A model generated the notes under the pieces. The model was given only the letters and a program-made list of their open reading frames with translations, had not been told where the DNA came from and did no database searches. DNA of 64,000 nt, taken from the NCBI RefSeq assembly GCF_900107105.1, contig NZ_FNOT01000004.1:372001-436000 (forward strand), written 5' to 3'. The DNA is from Geodermatophilus africanus (GTDB lineage: Bacteria; Actinomycetota; Actinomycetes; Mycobacteriales; Geodermatophilaceae). This document shows, one piece after another, positions 32,732 to 41,929 of the stretch. The position numbers were made by a program, and so were the translations under genes. How positions within the stretch are numbered: the stretch's first letter is position 1; each line of letters opens with the position of its first letter.

Positions 32732-33318
32732 AGCGTCACCCCCAGGTGCTCGGCGACCAGGCCCTCGAGCTCGGCGAGGTCGGCGACCGGGCCCACCTGG
32801 ACGTGGGCGATCCCACCGTCGGCGTCGAGGAGGTAGGTGTAGGGCAGCCCGGCCAGGCCCAGCTCGGCCATGAGCTCGCCGTCCCCGTCGAAGGCGCTGG
32901 GGAAGGTGGCGCCGGCGTCCGCGGCGAAGGACGCCGCCTGCGGGGCGCCGTCCCGGCTGATGACGCCGACCACGGCCAGCCGGTCGCCGCCGGCCTCGGA
33001 CAGCTGCTGCACCAGCGGCAGCTCCTCGCGGCAGGGGCCGCACCAGCTCGCCCACAGGTTCAGCACGGTGGGCACGCCGGGGGCGCGGCCGAGGTCGAGC
33101 GAGCCGCCACCCGGGCAGGTCAGCTCGAGAGCCGGCGGCATCTCGGCGCCCTCGGCCGCGCGGTCGGGCTGCTCCGGGCACGGCGCCAGCGCCGCGAGCG
33201 GGTCGGGCGTCGGGGTCGCCGCCGCCCCGTCCGGCTCCTCCGCGGCGCCCGGGGTGCACCCGCCGAGCGCGAGCCCGAGCGCCAGCACGCCGGCCGCCGT
33301 CCTGGTGCGGGTCCTCAT
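32728..33318 (-). CDS. TlpA-like thiol-disulfide oxidoreductase lipoprotein
   Basis: A 196-residue exported thioredoxin-fold protein. Lipobox LALGGC near residue 21, an Ala/Pro-rich spacer, then the redox motif [11 protein letters not shown] and cis-Pro loop [12 protein letters not shown]. TlpA-like proteins keep extracytoplasmic thiols reduced, for example in cytochrome c maturation. It matches Rv3673c in order. Its ATG overlaps the nth stop as ATGA, and its stop overlaps the NUDIX gene. Confidence 0.88.
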   Translation of the reverse strand: MRTRTRTAAGVLALGLALGGCTPGAAEEPDGAAATPTPDPLAALAPCPEQPDRAAEGAEMPPALELTCPGGGSLDLGRAPGVPTVLNLWASWCGPCREELPLVQQLSEAGGDRLAVVGVISRDGAPQAASFAADAGATFPSAFDGDGELMAELGLAGLPYTYLLDADGGIAHVQVGPVADLAELEGLVAEHLGVTL

Positions 33319-34100
33319 TCGGTGTCGGAGGCGGCCGGGGTCTTGACCAGCTTCGTGGCGACCTCCGGGTCGGTCGGGCCGATGCCGTACGAGGGGCACC
33401 ACTGCGCCAGGCCGCAGGCGCCGCAGGCGGCCTTCTTGGCGTGGCAGACCCGCCGCCCGTGGAAGATCACCCGGTGGCTGAACATCGTCCAGTCGCGCTT
33501 GGGGATCAGCTCGGCGATCTCGGCCTCGACCTTGACCGGGTCTTCCTCGGCGGTCCAGCCGAAGCGCCGGACCAGCCGGCCGAAGTGGGTGTCGACGGTC
33601 AGTCCGGGGACGTCGAAGGCGTTGCCCAGGACGACGTTGGCGGTCTTGCGGCCGACGCCGGGCAGGGTGACCAGGTCCGCCATCCGGCCGGGGACCTCGC
33701 CGCCGAACCGCTCGAGCAGCGCCTGCGCGAGGCCCAGCACCGAGGTGGCCTTGGCGCGGAAGAAGCCGGTTGGCTTGAGGATCTCCTCCAGCTCGGCGCG
33801 GTCGGCGCCGGCGAGCGCCTGCGCGTCCGGGTACTTCGCGAACAGCGTCGGGGTGACCCGGTTGACCATCTTGTCCGTGGTCTGCGCCGACAGCACGGTG
33901 GCGACCAGCAGCTCGAAGGCGTTGGTGAAGTCGAGCTCGCAGTGCGCGTCGGGGTGGATCAGCGCCAGCTCGCGGGCCATCCGCCGGGCCCGGCGGGTCC
34001 GCGCCAGCGGCGTCTCCTGCGGGTCGAACGGGGAGCCGCCCCGGGCAGCAGCGCGACGGGCGCGCGGCGGGACGGGCCGGGCGTAGGCGGGCGAGGACAC
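33315..34100 (-). CDS. nth: Endonuclease III
   Basis: A 261-residue DNA glycosylase/AP lyase. The helix-hairpin-helix [14 protein letters not shown] contains the catalytic Lys, [11 protein letters not shown] the catalytic Asp, and [17 protein letters not shown] is the C-x6-C-x2-C-x5-C [4Fe-4S] site. It removes oxidised pyrimidines. The GTG at 34100 leaves a basic N-terminal extension of about 30 residues before the conserved part. First of the nth-tlpA-nudix-cupredoxin-marP chain on the minus strand, with overlapping junctions. Confidence 0.94.
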   Translation of the reverse strand: MSSPAYARPVPPRARRAAARGGSPFDPQETPLARTRRARRMARELALIHPDAHCELDFTNAFELLVATVLSAQTTDKMVNRVTPTLFAKYPDAQALAGADRAELEEILKPTGFFRAKATSVLGLAQALLERFGGEVPGRMADLVTLPGVGRKTANVVLGNAFDVPGLTVDTHFGRLVRRFGWTAEEDPVKVEAEIAELIPKRDWTMFSHRVIFHGRRVCHAKKAACGACGLAQWCPSYGIGPTDPEVATKLVKTPAASDTE

Positions 34101-34264
34101 GCGGTCGAGGGTAGGCGGATCGGCTGACAGGGCCCGTGCCATCATCGCGACCGCCGTCGCCGGGGCTTCCCGCGCGACGCCCCGGGGTACACGGGAGTGC
34201 ACGCGCGAGCCGGCCGGGCCGGGCCGGTCCGCGTCCTGCGACGAGGAGAGAGGAGGAGGAGCCG

Positions 34265-34507
34265 GTGGTCGCCCTCAGCGTCATCCTGTTCCCGCCCCTG
34301 GTCATCGCCTTCCTGCTGGTCATGGAGCGCGTCGAGGAGCCACTGCGCCGGCCGGCCGGCCCCCGCGAGGTGGCCGAGTTCCTCACCACCGCGAGCGCCG
34401 GCGAGGTCGACACGCTGGCCAACTCCGGCATCCGCCGCGCCATGGCCCGCTGGCGGCGCCGCCGGCGGTCACGGGTCCGCCGCGAGGCCGAACCGCCCGT
34501 CGTCTAG
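34265..34507 (+). CDS. Small single-pass membrane protein (Rv3675-type position)
   Basis: An 80-residue protein with one N-terminal helix ([18 protein letters not shown]) and a basic cytoplasmic tail ending [18 protein letters not shown] very strong GAGGAGGAG precedes the GTG. It holds the position of Rv3675, between nth and crp. Function unknown. Confidence 0.65.
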   Translation: MVALSVILFPPLVIAFLLVMERVEEPLRRPAGPREVAEFLTTASAGEVDTLANSGIRRAMARWRRRRRSRVRREAEPPVV

Positions 34508-34613
34508 CCCGGGACGACGACCGGACGCACGCGGACGCCCTCTGACCTGCGCTTCCTCCCCCCTCGGGGTGGCCGCGGGGCGCACCGATCGAGAGACGAC
34601 CCGCACAGACCCC

Positions 34614-34619
34614 TAGACT
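34614..34619 (+). promoter_or_regulatory. Candidate -10 box for crp
   Basis: TAGACT lies 88 bases before the crp GTG. It is the best vegetative-like -10 in the gap; no convincing -35 or CRP site accompanies it. Confidence 0.3.
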
Positions 34620-34707
34620 CACCCCGGACGGCGTCGCGACGAGGCGGCTCGCCGACGAGGCCGGCTGAGTGCCGGTGTCCCCAGGTGTGTGTGCGAGAGG
34701 ACGCGTA

Positions 34708-35382
34708 GTGGACGAGGTGCTGGCCCAGTCGGGGCTCTTCCAGGGGCTGCCGCAGGATGCGGTGGACCCGGTCGCGAGCCGCCTGGACACCGTGACGCTC
34801 CCGCGCGGCCGCGTGGTCTTCAACGAGGGCGAGCCGGGCGACAGCCTCTACATCGTCATCTCCGGCAAGATCAAGCTCTCCCGCCGGTCGCCCGACGGCC
34901 GCGAGAACGTGTTGGCCGTGATGGGCCCCTCCGACCAGTTCGGTGAGCTGTCGGTCTTCGACCCCGGTCCGCGCACCGCGACCGCCACCGCGGTCACCGA
35001 TGTCAAGCTGGCCCGCATGCCGCAGTCGGTGCTGCGTCCGTGGATCGAGGCGCACCCCGAGGTCGGTGAGCGGCTGCTGCACGTGCTGGCCCGCCGGCTG
35101 CGCCGCACCAACGACTCGGTGGCCGACCTGATCTTCACCGACGTCCCCGGCCGGGTCGCCAAGGCGCTGCTGCAGATGGCCGACCGGTTCGGCAGCCGCG
35201 AGGGCGAGGGCCTGCGCGTCAAGCACGACCTGACGCAGGAGGAGCTCGCCCAGCTGGTCGGCGCCTCGCGCGAGACCGTGAACAAGGCGCTGGCCGACTT
35301 CGTGCACCGCGGCTGGATCCAGCTGCAGGGGAAGTCGGTCGTCGTGCTCGACGAGGAGCGCCTGCGCCGCCGCGCGCGGTGA
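34708..35382 (+). CDS. crp: Crp/Fnr-family global regulator
   Basis: A 224-residue orthologue of mycobacterial CRP (Rv3676) by sequence and gene order. The cyclic-nucleotide pocket has [20 protein letters not shown] and [18 protein letters not shown], with the Glu and Arg that bind the cAMP ribose-phosphate. The C-terminal winged helix is [20 protein letters not shown]. It should bind cAMP and TGTGA-like sites. GTG start with a GAGAGGACG stretch upstream. A hairpin terminator follows directly. Confidence 0.94.
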   Translation: MDEVLAQSGLFQGLPQDAVDPVASRLDTVTLPRGRVVFNEGEPGDSLYIVISGKIKLSRRSPDGRENVLAVMGPSDQFGELSVFDPGPRTATATAVTDVKLARMPQSVLRPWIEAHPEVGERLLHVLARRLRRTNDSVADLIFTDVPGRVAKALLQMADRFGSREGEGLRVKHDLTQEELAQLVGASRETVNKALADFVHRGWIQLQGKSVVVLDEERLRRRAR

Positions 35383-35386
35383 GAAA

Positions 35387-35442
35387 GGACCTCCCTGCCC
35401 CCCGTCACTCGCACGCTCGCGACGGGCCCCTGCAGGGAGGCC
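35387..35442. terminator. Hairpin terminator-like element between crp and NUDIX gene
   Basis: GGACCTCCCTGC (35387-35398) pairs with GCAGGGAGGCC (35432-35442); the loop carries CTCGCACGCTCGCGACGGG. This is a clean copy of the GC-rich intergenic family. Confidence 0.6.
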
Positions 35443-35464
35443 GCCCGCGGTGTGACCCGGTGGG

Positions 35465-36259
35465 TCACGAGGGAAGCGGCACGACCATGCGGATGCGGGT
35501 GCCGTCGGGCAGCACGGCCCAGCGGCCGTCGGGTTCGTCGTCGAACGACGGGCAGATGGGGTGCAGCGGCTCCGGCGGCGATCCGGCGAGCGCCGCGGCC
35601 ACGTCGGGGAAGGGCTCCAGCTGCCCGAGGGTGTGGATCGTCGGCGGCAACATGGGCCGGGTGCCGGCGGTCATCTCGGCCAGCGCCGCGGACGGCGTCA
35701 GCCAGCTCACCTCGTCGGCCTCCCCGGTGACGTGCCGGGCCTCCTGGCCGACCGGCAGCGCCGCGGCGAAGAACTTGGTGTCGTAGCGCCGCGGCTCCGC
35801 CGGCGGGGTGATCCAGTGCGCGAAGGGCCGCAACAGGTCCGACCGCAGCGCCAGCCCGCGGTCGGCGAGCAGCTCGGCGAGCGAGAGCTCGCGGGCGAGC
35901 AGGGCCTGGCGCTGCGCCTCCCAGTCCTCCCCCGAGACGTCCGGGACGACGTCCCCCGCGGCCGCGCCCGCGAGCAGGACGCCGGCCTCCTCGAACGTCT
36001 CGCGGACCGCCGCGCAGACCAGTTCCCGCGCCGTCCGCTCGTCGCAGCCGAAGGCGTGCGCCCACTCGGCGGGCGGCGGCCCGGCCCACGCGGTCTCGAC
36101 GTCGCCGTCCCGCGGGTCGACCCCGCCGCCCGGGTAGGCGGTCATCCCCCCGGCGAAGGGCATGCCCCGGGTGCGCCGGAGCAGGTAGACCTCCAGGCCG
36201 GGGGTGCCGTCGCGCAGCAGCAGCACGGTCGCCGCCTGCTTGGGAGAGGCCGGGGTCAC
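35465..36259 (-). CDS. NUDIX hydrolase
   Basis: A 264-residue protein with an interrupted Nudix box: MTAYPGGGVDPRDGD, then a roughly 30-residue insert, then CAAVRETFEEAGVLLAG. The insert and the long C-terminus with WITPPAEPRRYDTKFFAA resemble the NUDT19-like group acting on CoA derivatives. It occupies the slot after crp where M. tuberculosis has the metallo-beta-lactamase-fold gene Rv3677c. GTG start at 36259. Confidence 0.8.
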   Translation of the reverse strand: MTPASPKQAATVLLLRDGTPGLEVYLLRRTRGMPFAGGMTAYPGGGVDPRDGDVETAWAGPPPAEWAHAFGCDERTARELVCAAVRETFEEAGVLLAGAAAGDVVPDVSGEDWEAQRQALLARELSLAELLADRGLALRSDLLRPFAHWITPPAEPRRYDTKFFAAALPVGQEARHVTGEADEVSWLTPSAALAEMTAGTRPMLPPTIHTLGQLEPFPDVAAALAGSPPEPLHPICPSFDDEPDGRWAVLPDGTRIRMVVPLPS

Positions 36260-36289
36260 GAGAGGCGAGCCGCGTCAGCGGTAGACCGG

Positions 36290-36420
36290 TCGCGGGGGCC
36301 CGGCCCCGTCCAGGGCACCCGGCCCCGTCCCGGGTCCCGCCCCGAGCCTGCGAGGGGTGGGGAGGACGGGGTCCTTCTCCGAGGGGTGGGGAGGAGGGGG
36401 TCCTCCCACCGACCGGTCCA
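36290..36420. repeat. GC-rich intergenic repeat cluster
   Basis: CCCGAGCCTGCGAGGGGTGG and GGACGGGGTCCTTCTC are followed by a second half-unit CGAGGGGTGGGGAGG plus AGGGGGTCCTCC. It fills the 259-base gap between two minus-strand genes; no gene is seen there. Confidence 0.5.
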
Positions 36421-36518
36421 CGGGGCAGGGCTCGACGCGACCGGGGGACGGCACCTGGTGGCGGTGTCGCCCGGGAGGGCGACGGTGTCACGGCGGTGCT
36501 GCCCGGAGGGCTGCGGTG

Positions 36519-36992
36519 TCATCGCAGCTCGACCGTGAGCTCGACCTCGACGGGGGCGCCCAGGGGGAGCTCGGCCACGCCGATGGCGCTGCGCGCGTGC
36601 CGGCCGGCCTCGCCGAAGACCCGGCCGAGCAGCTCGCTGGCGCCGTTGACCACCCGCGGCTGGCCGGTGAAGCCCTCCGCGCTGGCCACGTAGCCGACGA
36701 CCCGGATGACGCGCGCCACCTCGTCGAGTCCCACCAGGTCGTCGATGGCGGCCAGGGCGTTGAGGGCGCACAGCTTGGCGTCGTGCGCGGCGTCCTCGGG
36801 GTCGACCGAGCCGCCGACCTTGCCGGTGCGGCGCAGGCCGCCATCGACGAAGGGCAGCTGGCCGGAGGTGTGGACCAACTGGCCGCTGCGCACCGCCGGC
36901 ACGTAGGCGGCGACCGGAGCGGCGACCGCGGGCAGCCGGATGCCGAGCTCGGCGAGCCGGGCGTGCCAGCTGGAGGTCTGCGGGCTGGTCAT
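36519..36992 (-). CDS. RidA/YjgF-like protein
   Basis: A 157-residue protein of the RidA superfamily: AAYVPAVRSGQLVHTSGQLP, GSVDPEDAAHDAKLCALNAL and LGRVFGEAGRHARSAIGVAE. The Arg used by canonical RidA deaminases for the substrate carboxylate lies in GRHARSAIG. It corresponds to Rv3678c. It is followed upstream by the DUF4177 gene on the same strand with a seven-base gap, so the pair is one unit. Confidence 0.85.
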   Translation of the reverse strand: MTSPQTSSWHARLAELGIRLPAVAAPVAAYVPAVRSGQLVHTSGQLPFVDGGLRRTGKVGGSVDPEDAAHDAKLCALNALAAIDDLVGLDEVARVIRVVGYVASAEGFTGQPRVVNGASELLGRVFGEAGRHARSAIGVAELPLGAPVEVELTVELR

Positions 36993-36999
36993 GACCGGG

Positions 37000-37173
37000 T
37001 CAGCCGGCGGGGCGCTTGAGGTAGGCCACGGGCTGGTCGGCTCCGCCGGGGCCGGGGAGCACGGTGACCAGCTCCCACCCGTCGACGCCCCAGGAGTCGA
37101 GGATCGCCTTGGTGTTGTGGATCAGCAGCGGGATGGTGGCGTACTCCCACTTCACGCGGGCCGGTTCGCTCAT
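37000..37173 (-). CDS. DUF4177-family small protein
   Basis: A 57-residue protein (KWEYATIPLLIHNTKAILDS and GVDGWELVTVLPGPGG) matching the DUF4177 pattern of one helix between beta strands. It is too short for many gene callers. Position equals Rv3678A of M. tuberculosis. Function unknown. Confidence 0.8.
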   Translation of the reverse strand: MSEPARVKWEYATIPLLIHNTKAILDSWGVDGWELVTVLPGPGGADQPVAYLKRPAG

Positions 37174-37194
37174 GGCCGCGACGCTAGCGCAGCC

Positions 37195-37323
37195 CCCCGG
37201 CCCCGTCCCGGGCCCCTGCGGGTTCCCGGCGGCCTGCGGGCGGCCCTCCTGCAGGGCCCCGACCCCCGGCCCCTGCAGGGTCCCGCCGCGAGCCTGCGAG
37301 CGGTGGGGGGCAGGGGGTCCTTC
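37195..37323. repeat. GC-rich intergenic repeat cluster before the ArsA pair
   Basis: Contains CCCCTGCAGGGTCCCGCCGC and GAGCCTGCGAGCGGTGGGGG, then CAGGGGGTCCTTC, nearly identical to the third unit at 30.2-30.3 kb. It abuts the -10 of the next gene. Confidence 0.6.
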
Positions 37324-37329
37324 TAGGCT
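37324..37329 (+). promoter_or_regulatory. Candidate -10 box of a leaderless transcript
   Basis: TAGGCT stands seven bases before GTG 37337, directly after the intergenic repeat. Confidence 0.4.
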
Positions 37330-37336
37330 CGTGTCC

Positions 37337-38407
37337 GTGAGTCCTGCCCCCTCCTCCGTGCGCTGCCACGTCGTCACCGGGAAGGGCGGGACCGGGAAGA
37401 CAACCGTCGCCGCGTCCCTCGCGCTGGCCCTGGCCGCCGACGGCCGCCAGGTGCTGCTCGTCGAGACCGAGGGGCGCCAGGGCATCGCCCAGCTGTTCGA
37501 CACCCCGCCGCTGCCCTACGAGGAACGGCGGGTGGCCGTCGCCCGCGGCGGTGGCGAGGTCAAGGCGCTGGCGATCGACGTCGAGGAGGCCCTCCTCGAG
37601 TACCTGGAGATGTTCTACAACCTGCGCCGGGCGGGCCGGGCGCTGCGCCGGGTCGGCGCCGTCGACTTCGCCACGACGATCGCCCCGGGCCTGCGCGACG
37701 TGCTGCTAACCGGCAAGGTCAAGGAGGCGGTGACCCGCCGCCACGACGGCCGCCCGGTCTACGACGCCGTCGTGGTCGACGCCCCGCCGACGGGGCGCAT
37801 CACCCGCTTCCTCAACGTCACCGGCGAGATGGCGGGGCTGACCCGCTCCGGCCCGATCAAGACGCAGAGCGACGGCGTGATGGCGGTGCTCAAGTCGCCG
37901 CAGACGGCGGTGCACCTGGTGACGCTGCTCGAGGACATGCCGGTCCAGGAGACCGCCGACGCCATCGCCGAGCTCACCGCGGCCGGTCTGCCCGTCGGCT
38001 CGGTGGTGGTCAACATGGCCGCCGAACCGGCGCTGCCGGAGCCGGAGCTCGCCCGCGCCGCCGGGGCCGGGCTGACCGGCGCGGACCTGGCACCGGCCCT
38101 GGCCGCGGCGGGCCTGCGGGACCTCCCGGGGCTGGCCGACGCGCTGGCCGCCGAGGCCACCGACCACGCCCGGCGCTGGGCGGCCCAGGACGAGCTGCGC
38201 GACGAGGTCGAGGCGATGGGCCGTCCGACCGTCGAGCTGCCGCTGCTACCCGGCCCCATGGACCTCGGCGCGCTGTTCGAGCTCGCCGGCCGGCTCGAGG
38301 AGCACCTGCGGACCGAGGTGGGGCGAGCGGACGGAGGCGTGGGCATCGCAGCGAGGAACGAGCGAGGAGCGGAGCGCCCCGCAGGAGCGAGCGGAGGCAC
38401 GGCATGA
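37337..38407 (+). CDS. ArsA/Get3-like ATPase, first of a pair
   Basis: A 356-residue ATPase with the deviant Walker A VVTGKGGTGKTTVAAS at the N-terminus, switch I DVEEALLEYLEMFYN and switch II VVVDAPPTGRITRFL. It corresponds to Rv3679, which with Rv3680 forms a Get3-like complex linked to cell-envelope stress tolerance. The C-terminal 25 residues are encoded by Gly/Ala/Arg-rich repeats (GIAARNERGAERPAGASGG) that look like a junction repeat read in frame. Its stop overlaps the partner as ATGA. Confidence 0.88.
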   Translation: MSPAPSSVRCHVVTGKGGTGKTTVAASLALALAADGRQVLLVETEGRQGIAQLFDTPPLPYEERRVAVARGGGEVKALAIDVEEALLEYLEMFYNLRRAGRALRRVGAVDFATTIAPGLRDVLLTGKVKEAVTRRHDGRPVYDAVVVDAPPTGRITRFLNVTGEMAGLTRSGPIKTQSDGVMAVLKSPQTAVHLVTLLEDMPVQETADAIAELTAAGLPVGSVVVNMAAEPALPEPELARAAGAGLTGADLAPALAAAGLRDLPGLADALAAEATDHARRWAAQDELRDEVEAMGRPTVELPLLPGPMDLGALFELAGRLEEHLRTEVGRADGGVGIAARNERGAERPAGASGGTA

Positions 38408-39636
38408 CCCAGACGACCGAACGCACCCGTCGCGCCCCGCGCCCGCCGGCGCCGCCCGCGCCGGAGGCCCTGCCGCTCGAGCTCGCCGAGCTGATCACCG
38501 GCCCCGACACCCGGATCGTCGTCTGCTGCGGCGCCGGTGGCGTGGGCAAGACGACGACGTCGGCGGCGCTGGCGCTGGCCGCGGCGGAGGCCGGCCGCAC
38601 GGTCGTCGTCCTCACCATCGACCCGGCCCGCCGGCTGGCCCAGTCCCTCGGCCTGGTGGAGCTGGACAACGAGCCGCGGCGGGTCGACGTCCCGGGGGCC
38701 AAGGGCGAGCTGCACGCGATGATGCTGGACATGAAGCGCACGTTCGACGACATCGTCGTGGCGCACTCGACGCCCGATCGGGCCCAGCAGATCCTCGAGA
38801 ACCCCTTCTACCAGACGCTGTCCTCGTCCTTCGCCGGGACGCAGGAGTACATGGCGATGGAGAAGCTGGGCCAGCTGCGCGCCGGCGACCGGTGGGACCT
38901 CATCGTCGTCGACACCCCGCCCTCGCGGTCGGCGCTGGACTTCCTCGACGCACCGAACCGGATGAGCCGCTTCCTCGACGGCACGATGATCCGGCTGCTC
39001 ACCGCCCCGAGCCGGACCGGGTTCAAGATCGCGAGCGCCAGCTTCCTGTTCTTCAGCCGGATCATCTCCAAGATCCTCGGCGGGCAGCTGCTGCGCGACA
39101 TCTCCTCCTTCGTCGCCGCGCTGGACACCATGTTCGGTGGCTTCCGGGAGCGCGCGACCGCGACGTACGAGCTGCTGCGCCGGCCGGGCACCTGGTTCGT
39201 CGTCGTCGCGACGCCGGAGCCCGACGCGCTGCGGGAGGCCTCCTACTTCGTCGACCGGCTGTCGGCCGAGGAGATGCCGCTGGCCGGCCTGGTGCTCAAC
39301 CGCACCCACCCGCCCACGACGACGGCGCTGTCGTCGACGCGTGCGGACGGGGCCGCCGAGGAGGTCCTCGAGGCCGGTGGCGAGGGCGCCGAGCTCGCCG
39401 CCGGGGCGCTGCGGGTGCACGCCGAGCGGATGACGCAGGCCTCCCGCGAGCAGCACCTGGCCGACCGGTTCACCAGCGCCCACCCGGAGGTCGCCGTCCG
39501 CACCGTGCCGGCGGCCGCCGGCGACGTGCACGACCTCGACGGGCTGCGGGGGATGGCCGACGCGCTGACCGGTCCGGACGGCGACACGCCGACCGGTGTG
39601 CCGCGGCGACGGATCCTCCCCGCGCGCCGTCGCTGA
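38404..39636 (+). CDS. ArsA/Get3-like ATPase, second of a pair
   Basis: A 410-residue ATPase (Rv3680 type). Walker A CCGAGGVGKTTTSAALA, VLTIDPARRLAQSLGL and switch II IVVDTPPSRSALDFLDAP are intact. A basic C-terminus (RRRILPARRR) is present. It is translated from an ATG overlapping the first ArsA gene and should heterodimerise with it. In M. tuberculosis whiB4 follows in reverse orientation; here only 43 bases separate it from ponA2. Confidence 0.9.
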   Translation: MTQTTERTRRAPRPPAPPAPEALPLELAELITGPDTRIVVCCGAGGVGKTTTSAALALAAAEAGRTVVVLTIDPARRLAQSLGLVELDNEPRRVDVPGAKGELHAMMLDMKRTFDDIVVAHSTPDRAQQILENPFYQTLSSSFAGTQEYMAMEKLGQLRAGDRWDLIVVDTPPSRSALDFLDAPNRMSRFLDGTMIRLLTAPSRTGFKIASASFLFFSRIISKILGGQLLRDISSFVAALDTMFGGFRERATATYELLRRPGTWFVVVATPEPDALREASYFVDRLSAEEMPLAGLVLNRTHPPTTTALSSTRADGAAEEVLEAGGEGAELAAGALRVHAERMTQASREQHLADRFTSAHPEVAVRTVPAAAGDVHDLDGLRGMADALTGPDGDTPTGVPRRRILPARRR

Positions 39637-39665
39637 GCGCGCGGGCCCCGCAGCCGGGCGCCACG

Positions 39666-39671
39666 TACATT
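39666..39671 (+). promoter_or_regulatory. Candidate -10 box of a leaderless transcript
   Basis: TACATT lies eight bases before the ponA2 ATG at 39680 with no Shine-Dalgarno between. Confidence 0.45.
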
Positions 39672-39679
39672 GGCGCCCG

Positions 39680-41905
39680 ATGTCTCCCGACGCCCCCGAC
39701 CGCGCCCGGGTCCTCGCGAAGCTGGCCGCGACGATCGTCCTCGCCGGTGCCCTGGTCGCCGGCATGCTGCTGCCCTTCGTGGGCGGCACCGGCCTCGCCG
39801 CGCGCAACTCGGCCTCGCTGCTCGACGCCCTGCCGGTCGAGCTGACCGACGAGACGCCGACGGGCAACACCCGCGTGCTGGCCGCCGACGGGTCGCTGAT
39901 CACGAACTTCTACCGCGACAACCGGTCGCCGGTGCCCTCCGACCGGATCGCCCCGGTCATGAAGCAGGCGCTGGTCGCGATCGAGGACTCCCGCTTCGAG
40001 GAGCACAACGGCCTCGACGTGCAGGGCACGCTGCGGGCGCTGGCGACCAACGTGGCGGCCGGTTCGGTGCAGGAGGGTGGTTCGACGCTCACCCAGCAGC
40101 TGGTCAAGCAGACCCTCGCGCAGACCGCCGACACCGCCGAGGAGCGGCAGGCGGCCACCGAGGAGAGCGTGGGCCGCAAGCTGCGGGAGGCGCGGATGGC
40201 CCTCGCGCTGGAGGAGGAGTACTCCAAGGACGAGATCCTCACCCGCTACCTCAACCTCGTGTACTTCGGTCAGGGCGCCTACGGCGTGCAGGCCGCGGCA
40301 CAGCGCTACTTCAGCGTCGACGCCGCCGACCTCACCCTGCCGCAGGCGGCCATGCTCGCCGGCCTGGTGCAGAGCCCGTCCAACGACGACCCGGTCACCA
40401 ACCCGGAGAACGCCGTCAACCGCCGCAACCAGGTGCTGCAGCGGATGCTGGACCTCGGCCAGATCGATCAGGCCCAGTTCGTCGAGGTCTCGGCGCAGCC
40501 GGTGCAGGTCGCCCAGGGCGCCGCCCCGCCCAACGGCTGCATCGACGCCACCGTCGGCGGCTTCTTCTGCGCCTACCTGGCCGACCACCTCACCCGCACG
40601 CTCGGCCTGAGCCAGGAGCTCATCGACAACGGCGGCCTGACGATCCAGACGACGCTGCGGCCGGACCTGCAGCGCTCCGGTGACCAGGCGGTCCTGCGCG
40701 AACTGGCCATGGGTGACTCGCTGGCCGGCACGTTCACCGCCGTCGAGCCGGGCACCGGCCACGTGCTGGCGATGAGCGCCAACCGCCGCTTCGGCTGCGA
40801 CGGCCCCGAGTGCGAGTCGGTGAACCTCAACGTCGTCCCCGGGCAGGGCTCCGGCTCCACCTACAAGGTCTTCACCGCGGCCGCCGCGCTCGAGCAGGGC
40901 CTTCCGATCTCGCACGTCATCACGGCGAGCGAGCCCTACGTCTCGCGCGTGTACAAGGACGGCGCCGGGCGCTACGACGTCGAGAACGTCGGCAACAGCT
41001 ACCCCCGGACGCTGTCGATGTCCGAGGCCCTGGTGCGCTCGTCCAACACGTACTTCCTGGCCCTCGAGGACCAGCTGGGCAGCGTGGAGGGCCCGGTGCG
41101 GGCAGCCGAGCGGATGGGCCTGTTCCAGTTCAACGACCCGGGGCTGCCGCAGCAGATCATCGACGAGAACCGGGGGTCGTTCACCTTCGGCCCCGAGTCG
41201 ACCAGCCCCCTCGCCCTCGCCAGCGCCTATTCCACGCTGGCGGCCGACGGCACCCAGTGCGACCCGACTCCGGTGACCGCCGTGCTCGACCGCAACGGCG
41301 ACCCGCTCACGGGCGAGGACGGCCGGCCGGTCGTCACCGGCGACACGTGCACGCCCGGTGCGGTGCCGACCGAGGTCGCGACGACCCTCAACCAGGTGCT
41401 GGTCGGCGACACCGTGTCGCCCTTCGGCACCGGCCGCAACGCCGCCATCCCCGGACACGACATCGCCGGCAAGACCGGCACCAGCCAGGACAACCTCTCG
41501 GTGGCGTTCGTGGGCTACACGCCGCAGTACACGGCGAGCGTGATGGTCTACAACCCCAAGGAACGCGAGCAGGTCCGCGGCTTCGGCGGCGGGATGCCGG
41601 CGACGATCTTCTACCACGCGATGGCGCCGATCCTGGCCGGGCAGCCGGCGGTGCCGTTCACCGCACCCGCGCCCGCCCCGGCTCCCGCACCGGCGGCTCC
41701 GGCGGTGGCCCAGCCGGCGGCGGACGCCGCGGCCGCGCCGTCCCCGGCGCCCGCCGACCCCGCTGCCGACCCGGCCGCCGTCGCGCCGGTGCCGGTCGAC
41801 CCGGCCGCCCAGCCGCCGGCGGCCCCGGTCGACCCGGCAGCCGGCGCCGTGGCCGGCGACACCGGGGCGGACCGGGACGGCCGGGACGACCGCACCGGCG
41901 GCTGA
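39680..41905 (+). CDS. ponA2: Bifunctional penicillin-binding protein PonA2, without PASTA
   Basis: A 741-residue class A PBP. One membrane helix (about 13-37), a GT51 glycosyltransferase (EDSRFEEHNGLDVQGTLRAL; GGSTLTQQLVKQTLAQ) and a transpeptidase with STYK (near 392), SSN and KTGT (near 597). It polymerises and crosslinks peptidoglycan. Unlike mycobacterial PonA2, the C-terminus lacks a PASTA domain and ends in about 90 residues of Ala/Pro/Asp repeats (APAPAPAPAAPA, ADPAADPAAVAPVPVDPAA). Cys pairs near 305-316 and 374-378 may form disulfides. Confidence 0.93.
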   Translation: MSPDAPDRARVLAKLAATIVLAGALVAGMLLPFVGGTGLAARNSASLLDALPVELTDETPTGNTRVLAADGSLITNFYRDNRSPVPSDRIAPVMKQALVAIEDSRFEEHNGLDVQGTLRALATNVAAGSVQEGGSTLTQQLVKQTLAQTADTAEERQAATEESVGRKLREARMALALEEEYSKDEILTRYLNLVYFGQGAYGVQAAAQRYFSVDAADLTLPQAAMLAGLVQSPSNDDPVTNPENAVNRRNQVLQRMLDLGQIDQAQFVEVSAQPVQVAQGAAPPNGCIDATVGGFFCAYLADHLTRTLGLSQELIDNGGLTIQTTLRPDLQRSGDQAVLRELAMGDSLAGTFTAVEPGTGHVLAMSANRRFGCDGPECESVNLNVVPGQGSGSTYKVFTAAAALEQGLPISHVITASEPYVSRVYKDGAGRYDVENVGNSYPRTLSMSEALVRSSNTYFLALEDQLGSVEGPVRAAERMGLFQFNDPGLPQQIIDENRGSFTFGPESTSPLALASAYSTLAADGTQCDPTPVTAVLDRNGDPLTGEDGRPVVTGDTCTPGAVPTEVATTLNQVLVGDTVSPFGTGRNAAIPGHDIAGKTGTSQDNLSVAFVGYTPQYTASVMVYNPKEREQVRGFGGGMPATIFYHAMAPILAGQPAVPFTAPAPAPAPAPAAPAVAQPAADAAAAPSPAPADPAADPAAVAPVPVDPAAQPPAAPVDPAAGAVAGDTGADRDGRDDRTGG

Positions 41906-41929
41906 GCCCGGCTGCCGACACCGGCGGTG

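Noticed and set aside
37759..41617. Long antisense frames across the ArsA pair and ponA2
   Set aside because: No domain signatures; conserved motifs lie on the plus strand.
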